Source of the DNA: Paralysiella testudinis
Lineage (GTDB): Bacteria; Pseudomonadota; Gammaproteobacteria; Burkholderiales; Neisseriaceae
Assembly: GCF_016894345.1 (NCBI RefSeq)
Contig: NZ_CP069798.1
Location: 620,001-684,000, forward strand
Direction: 5' to 3'
Length of the DNA stretch: 64,000 bases
The notes beneath the pieces are model-generated. The model was not told the DNA's origin and searched no databases. It worked only from the letters and a program-made list of their open reading frames with translations. The translations under genes and the position numbers were made by a program. Positions 62,194-64,000 of the stretch are shown here, one piece after another (the stretch's first letter is position 1; each line of letters opens with the position of its first letter).

Positions 62194-63372
62194 ATGAGCG
62201 AAACCGCTACGCCCACCGCCGCTGCTGCGGCGGCCACCCCCATCAAAAAGCCGCTGCGGCGCAAGCGCAATCTCACCGCGCTCACGCTGGTGTTTGTCGC
62301 CATTGCGCTGGGTTTTGCACTAATGTATTTTTTGGTGTGGCAGCACCAGCAAAGCACCGACGACGCCTATGTGGGCGGTCATGTGGTGCAGATTACCCCG
62401 CAAATCGGCGGCACCGTGCACAGTGTGGCGGTGGACGACACCCAAGCGGTGAAAACCAATCAATTATTGGTGAAGCTGGACGATAGCGATATGCAGCTGG
62501 CGTATGAGCGCGCGCAAAACGATTTAATCAATGCCATCCGCCAAAACCAGCAGCAAACCGCGGTTTCCAGCCAAAGCCGGGCGCAGGTAACGGCGCAAAA
62601 AGCACAGTTGGCGCGTTTGCAGTCGGATTTAAAACGCCGCCAAGCGTTGGCCGGCACCGATGCCATTTCCGCCGAAGAGCTCAGCCATGCCCGTGCGGCG
62701 GTAACGGAAGCGCAAGCGGCGCTGAATGCCGCCGAAGCGCAGGAAAAAGCCGCCCAAGCGGCCTTGGGACAAAACATCCCGCTGCGCCAGCAGCCAGCGG
62801 TGCTCAGCGCCGTAAGCCGCCTGAAAGACGCTTGGCTCAACTTGCAGCGCACGCAAATCCACGCGCCGATGGACGGCCAGATTGCCAAGCGCAATGTGCA
62901 GGTGGGGCAGAAAGTGGCGCCGGGCACGCCGATGATGGCGGTGGTGCCGCTGCACAATCTGTGGGTAGACGCCAACTTTAAAGAAAGCCAATTGGCCAAA
63001 ATGCGCGTGGGCCAAACCGCCACCGTGTATGCCGATATTTACGGCAGCAAGGTGAAATACCAAGGCAAAGTGGTGGGTTTGTCGGCCGGTACCGGCGCGG
63101 CTTTCTCGCTGTTACCCGCACAAAACGCCACCGGCAATTGGATTAAAGTGGTGCAGCGCGTGCCGGTGCGCATCGAATTGGACGCACAGCAATTGGCCGA
63201 ACACCCTTTGCGCGTGGGTTTGTCGATGAGTGTGGAAGTGGACACCGAAAACCAAACCGGTAGCCAGATGACCGCCGTGCCTGCCGCCAACACCGCCACC
63301 CAAACGGCAGCGGTGGATTGGCAGCCGGTGGAAGGCATTATCAACACCATTTTTAGCCAATACGCGCCTTAA
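62194..63372 (+). CDS. EmrA/FarA-type membrane fusion protein
   Basis: 392 residues. A cytoplasmic N terminus rich in Ala (about 1-27), one membrane helix (about 32-52: LTLVFVAIALGFALMYFLVW), then the HlyD pattern: barrel-sandwich half (QQSTDDAYVGGHVVQITPQI), an alpha-helical hairpin (about 95-200) and the return half (QRTQIHAPMDGQIAKRNVQV), followed by the beta-barrel. TDDAYV is diagnostic for EmrA. It bridges the inner pump and the outer channel in the periplasm. The stop codon is part of a DUS that reaches the next start codon. Confidence 0.94.
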   Translation: MSETATPTAAAAAATPIKKPLRRKRNLTALTLVFVAIALGFALMYFLVWQHQQSTDDAYVGGHVVQITPQIGGTVHSVAVDDTQAVKTNQLLVKLDDSDMQLAYERAQNDLINAIRQNQQQTAVSSQSRAQVTAQKAQLARLQSDLKRRQALAGTDAISAEELSHARAAVTEAQAALNAAEAQEKAAQAALGQNIPLRQQPAVLSAVSRLKDAWLNLQRTQIHAPMDGQIAKRNVQVGQKVAPGTPMMAVVPLHNLWVDANFKESQLAKMRVGQTATVYADIYGSKVKYQGKVVGLSAGTGAAFSLLPAQNATGNWIKVVQRVPVRIELDAQQLAEHPLRVGLSMSVEVDTENQTGSQMTAVPAANTATQTAAVDWQPVEGIINTIFSQYAP

Positions 63373-63383
63373 GGCTGCCTGAA
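63372..63383 (+). repeat. DUS joining the emrA stop to the emrB start
   Basis: AGGCTGCCTGAA: its first A is the last base of the emrA TAA, and its last A is the first base of the emrB ATG. AAGG at 63371-63374 is the only ribosome-binding-site-like stretch. Confidence 0.85.
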
Positions 63384-64000
63384 TGACACACGCTCCTTTA
63401 AAAGGCCTGCCGCTGGTGTTGGTCACGTTGGCCTTGTCGATGGCGGTTTTTATGCAGGTGCTCGATTCCACCATCGCCAACGTGGCCTTGCCCACCATTG
63501 CTGGTAATCTGGGTGCGGCCACCAGCCAAGGCACTTGGGTGATTACCTCGTTTGCGGTGGCCAACGCCATTTCTGTGCCGCTCACCGGCTGGCTGGCCAA
63601 GCGCTACGGCGAAGTGAAGGTGTTTGTGGGCGCCACCTTGCTGTTTGTGGTGGCGTCGTTTTTGTGTGGCATCGCCCCCAGCTTGGAATTGCTGGTGGTG
63701 TTCCGCATTATGCAAGGCGCGGTGGCCGGGCCGATGATTCCCTTGTCGCAAAGCCTGCTGATGGCATCCTATCCGCCGCAAAAACGCGCCATGGCCTTGG
63801 CGCTGTGGTCGATGACCATCATCGTGGCGCCGATTTTCGGCCCGATTTTGGGCGGCATCATCAGCGACAACTGGCATTGGGGCTGGATTTTCTTTATCAA
63901 TATCCCCATCGGCATTGCCGCCGCGTGGGTGGCGTGGCGCCAGCTCAAACACCGCGAAACCGACATTGCCCGCATGCCCATCGACCGCATCGGCTTAGCG
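63383..64000 (+). CDS. DHA2-family efflux pump EmrB/FarB (5' part)
   Basis: The first 206 codons of an MFS drug:H+ antiporter with 14 helices; the window ends in frame, so the gene continues. VFMQVLDSTIANVALPTIAG (the DHA2 motif in helix 1), GWLAKRYGEVKVF (motif A, loop 2-3) and QGAVAGPMIPLSQSLL (motif B region, with helix 5 LGGIISDNW) are present. With the EmrA and NodT proteins it forms a tripartite pump for hydrophobic compounds, such as fatty acids in gonococcal FarAB. ATG 63383 is set by the upstream DUS. Confidence 0.93.
   Translation, partial: MTHAPLKGLPLVLVTLALSMAVFMQVLDSTIANVALPTIAGNLGAATSQGTWVITSFAVANAISVPLTGWLAKRYGEVKVFVGATLLFVVASFLCGIAPSLELLVVFRIMQGAVAGPMIPLSQSLLMASYPPQKRAMALALWSMTIIVAPIFGPILGGIISDNWHWGWIFFINIPIGIAAAWVAWRQLKHRETDIARMPIDRIGLA

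Overview
The window comes from a member of the Neisseriaceae. The 12-base DNA uptake sequence AGGCTGCCTGAA (the Simonsiella-type DUS dialect, as I remember it) occurs dozens of times, often as inverted pairs that act as terminators. The gene orders minC-minD-minE-oxyR and def-fmt-rsmB-DUF4390-ntrY-ntrX, a MarR/EmrAB (FarRAB-like) efflux locus, and the rRNA sequences fit the same family. The species cannot be fixed from the sequence alone.

Layout. 1-16442 is a Wzx/Wzy-dependent capsule or exopolysaccharide locus read left to right. Its first 7 kb (flippase end, O-acetyltransferase, EpsG-like polymerase, UDP-GlcNAc 2-epimerase, glycosyltransferase, PIG-L deacetylase, LpxD-like acyltransferase, glycosyltransferase) are AT-rich and DUS-free, as expected of imported DNA. 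Then come an aminotransferase, an initiating phosphoglycosyltransferase and a membrane 4,6-dehydratase resembling Neisseria PglC/PglB/PglD, followed by the export and control set wza, wzb, wzc, wzi. 16443-17010 is packed with small mobile repeats. 17011-25492 (minus strand) holds a PPK2 kinase, a 58-aa membrane protein missed by length cut-offs, an MFS transporter and an oligopeptide ABC transporter (oppA, then oppBCDF).

25849-26745 carries what I read as a manganese (yybP-ykoY) riboswitch in front of a GDT1/UPF0016 Mn exporter gene; a 105-bp Correia-like element sits in the loop of its P2 helix. After an RluA-type pseudouridine synthase and a small secreted protein come a complete IS5-family element (28003-28872), oxyR-minEDC (minus strand) and a DUF2520 protein. 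32987-39300 is a full rRNA operon (16S, tRNA-Ile, tRNA-Ala, 23S, 5S). Its 23S gene is interrupted by an intervening sequence carrying a decayed four-helix-bundle protein gene, and its spacers carry copies of the same short repeat.

39464-48869 is housekeeping: speA, a purine phosphoribosyltransferase, bioA, argE, small conserved genes, a PHP phosphatase, a YciO-type protein, an M50 protease and metF. 49402-56101 (minus strand) is ntrX-ntrY-DUF4390-rsmB-fmt-def, with a divergent LysM protein at 56272. 57745-59526 is an acyl-CoA dehydrogenase. 59740-64000 is a MarR regulator, NodT-type outer-membrane lipoprotein, EmrA-type fusion protein and EmrB-type pump (cut by the window end), together a self-contained tripartite drug or fatty-acid efflux system.

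No prophage, CRISPR array or toxin-antitoxin pair was seen. The strongest candidates for something new are the riboswitch carrying a mobile element, the deacetylase/acyltransferase pair in the capsule locus, and the IVS-related repeats spread through the rRNA operon.
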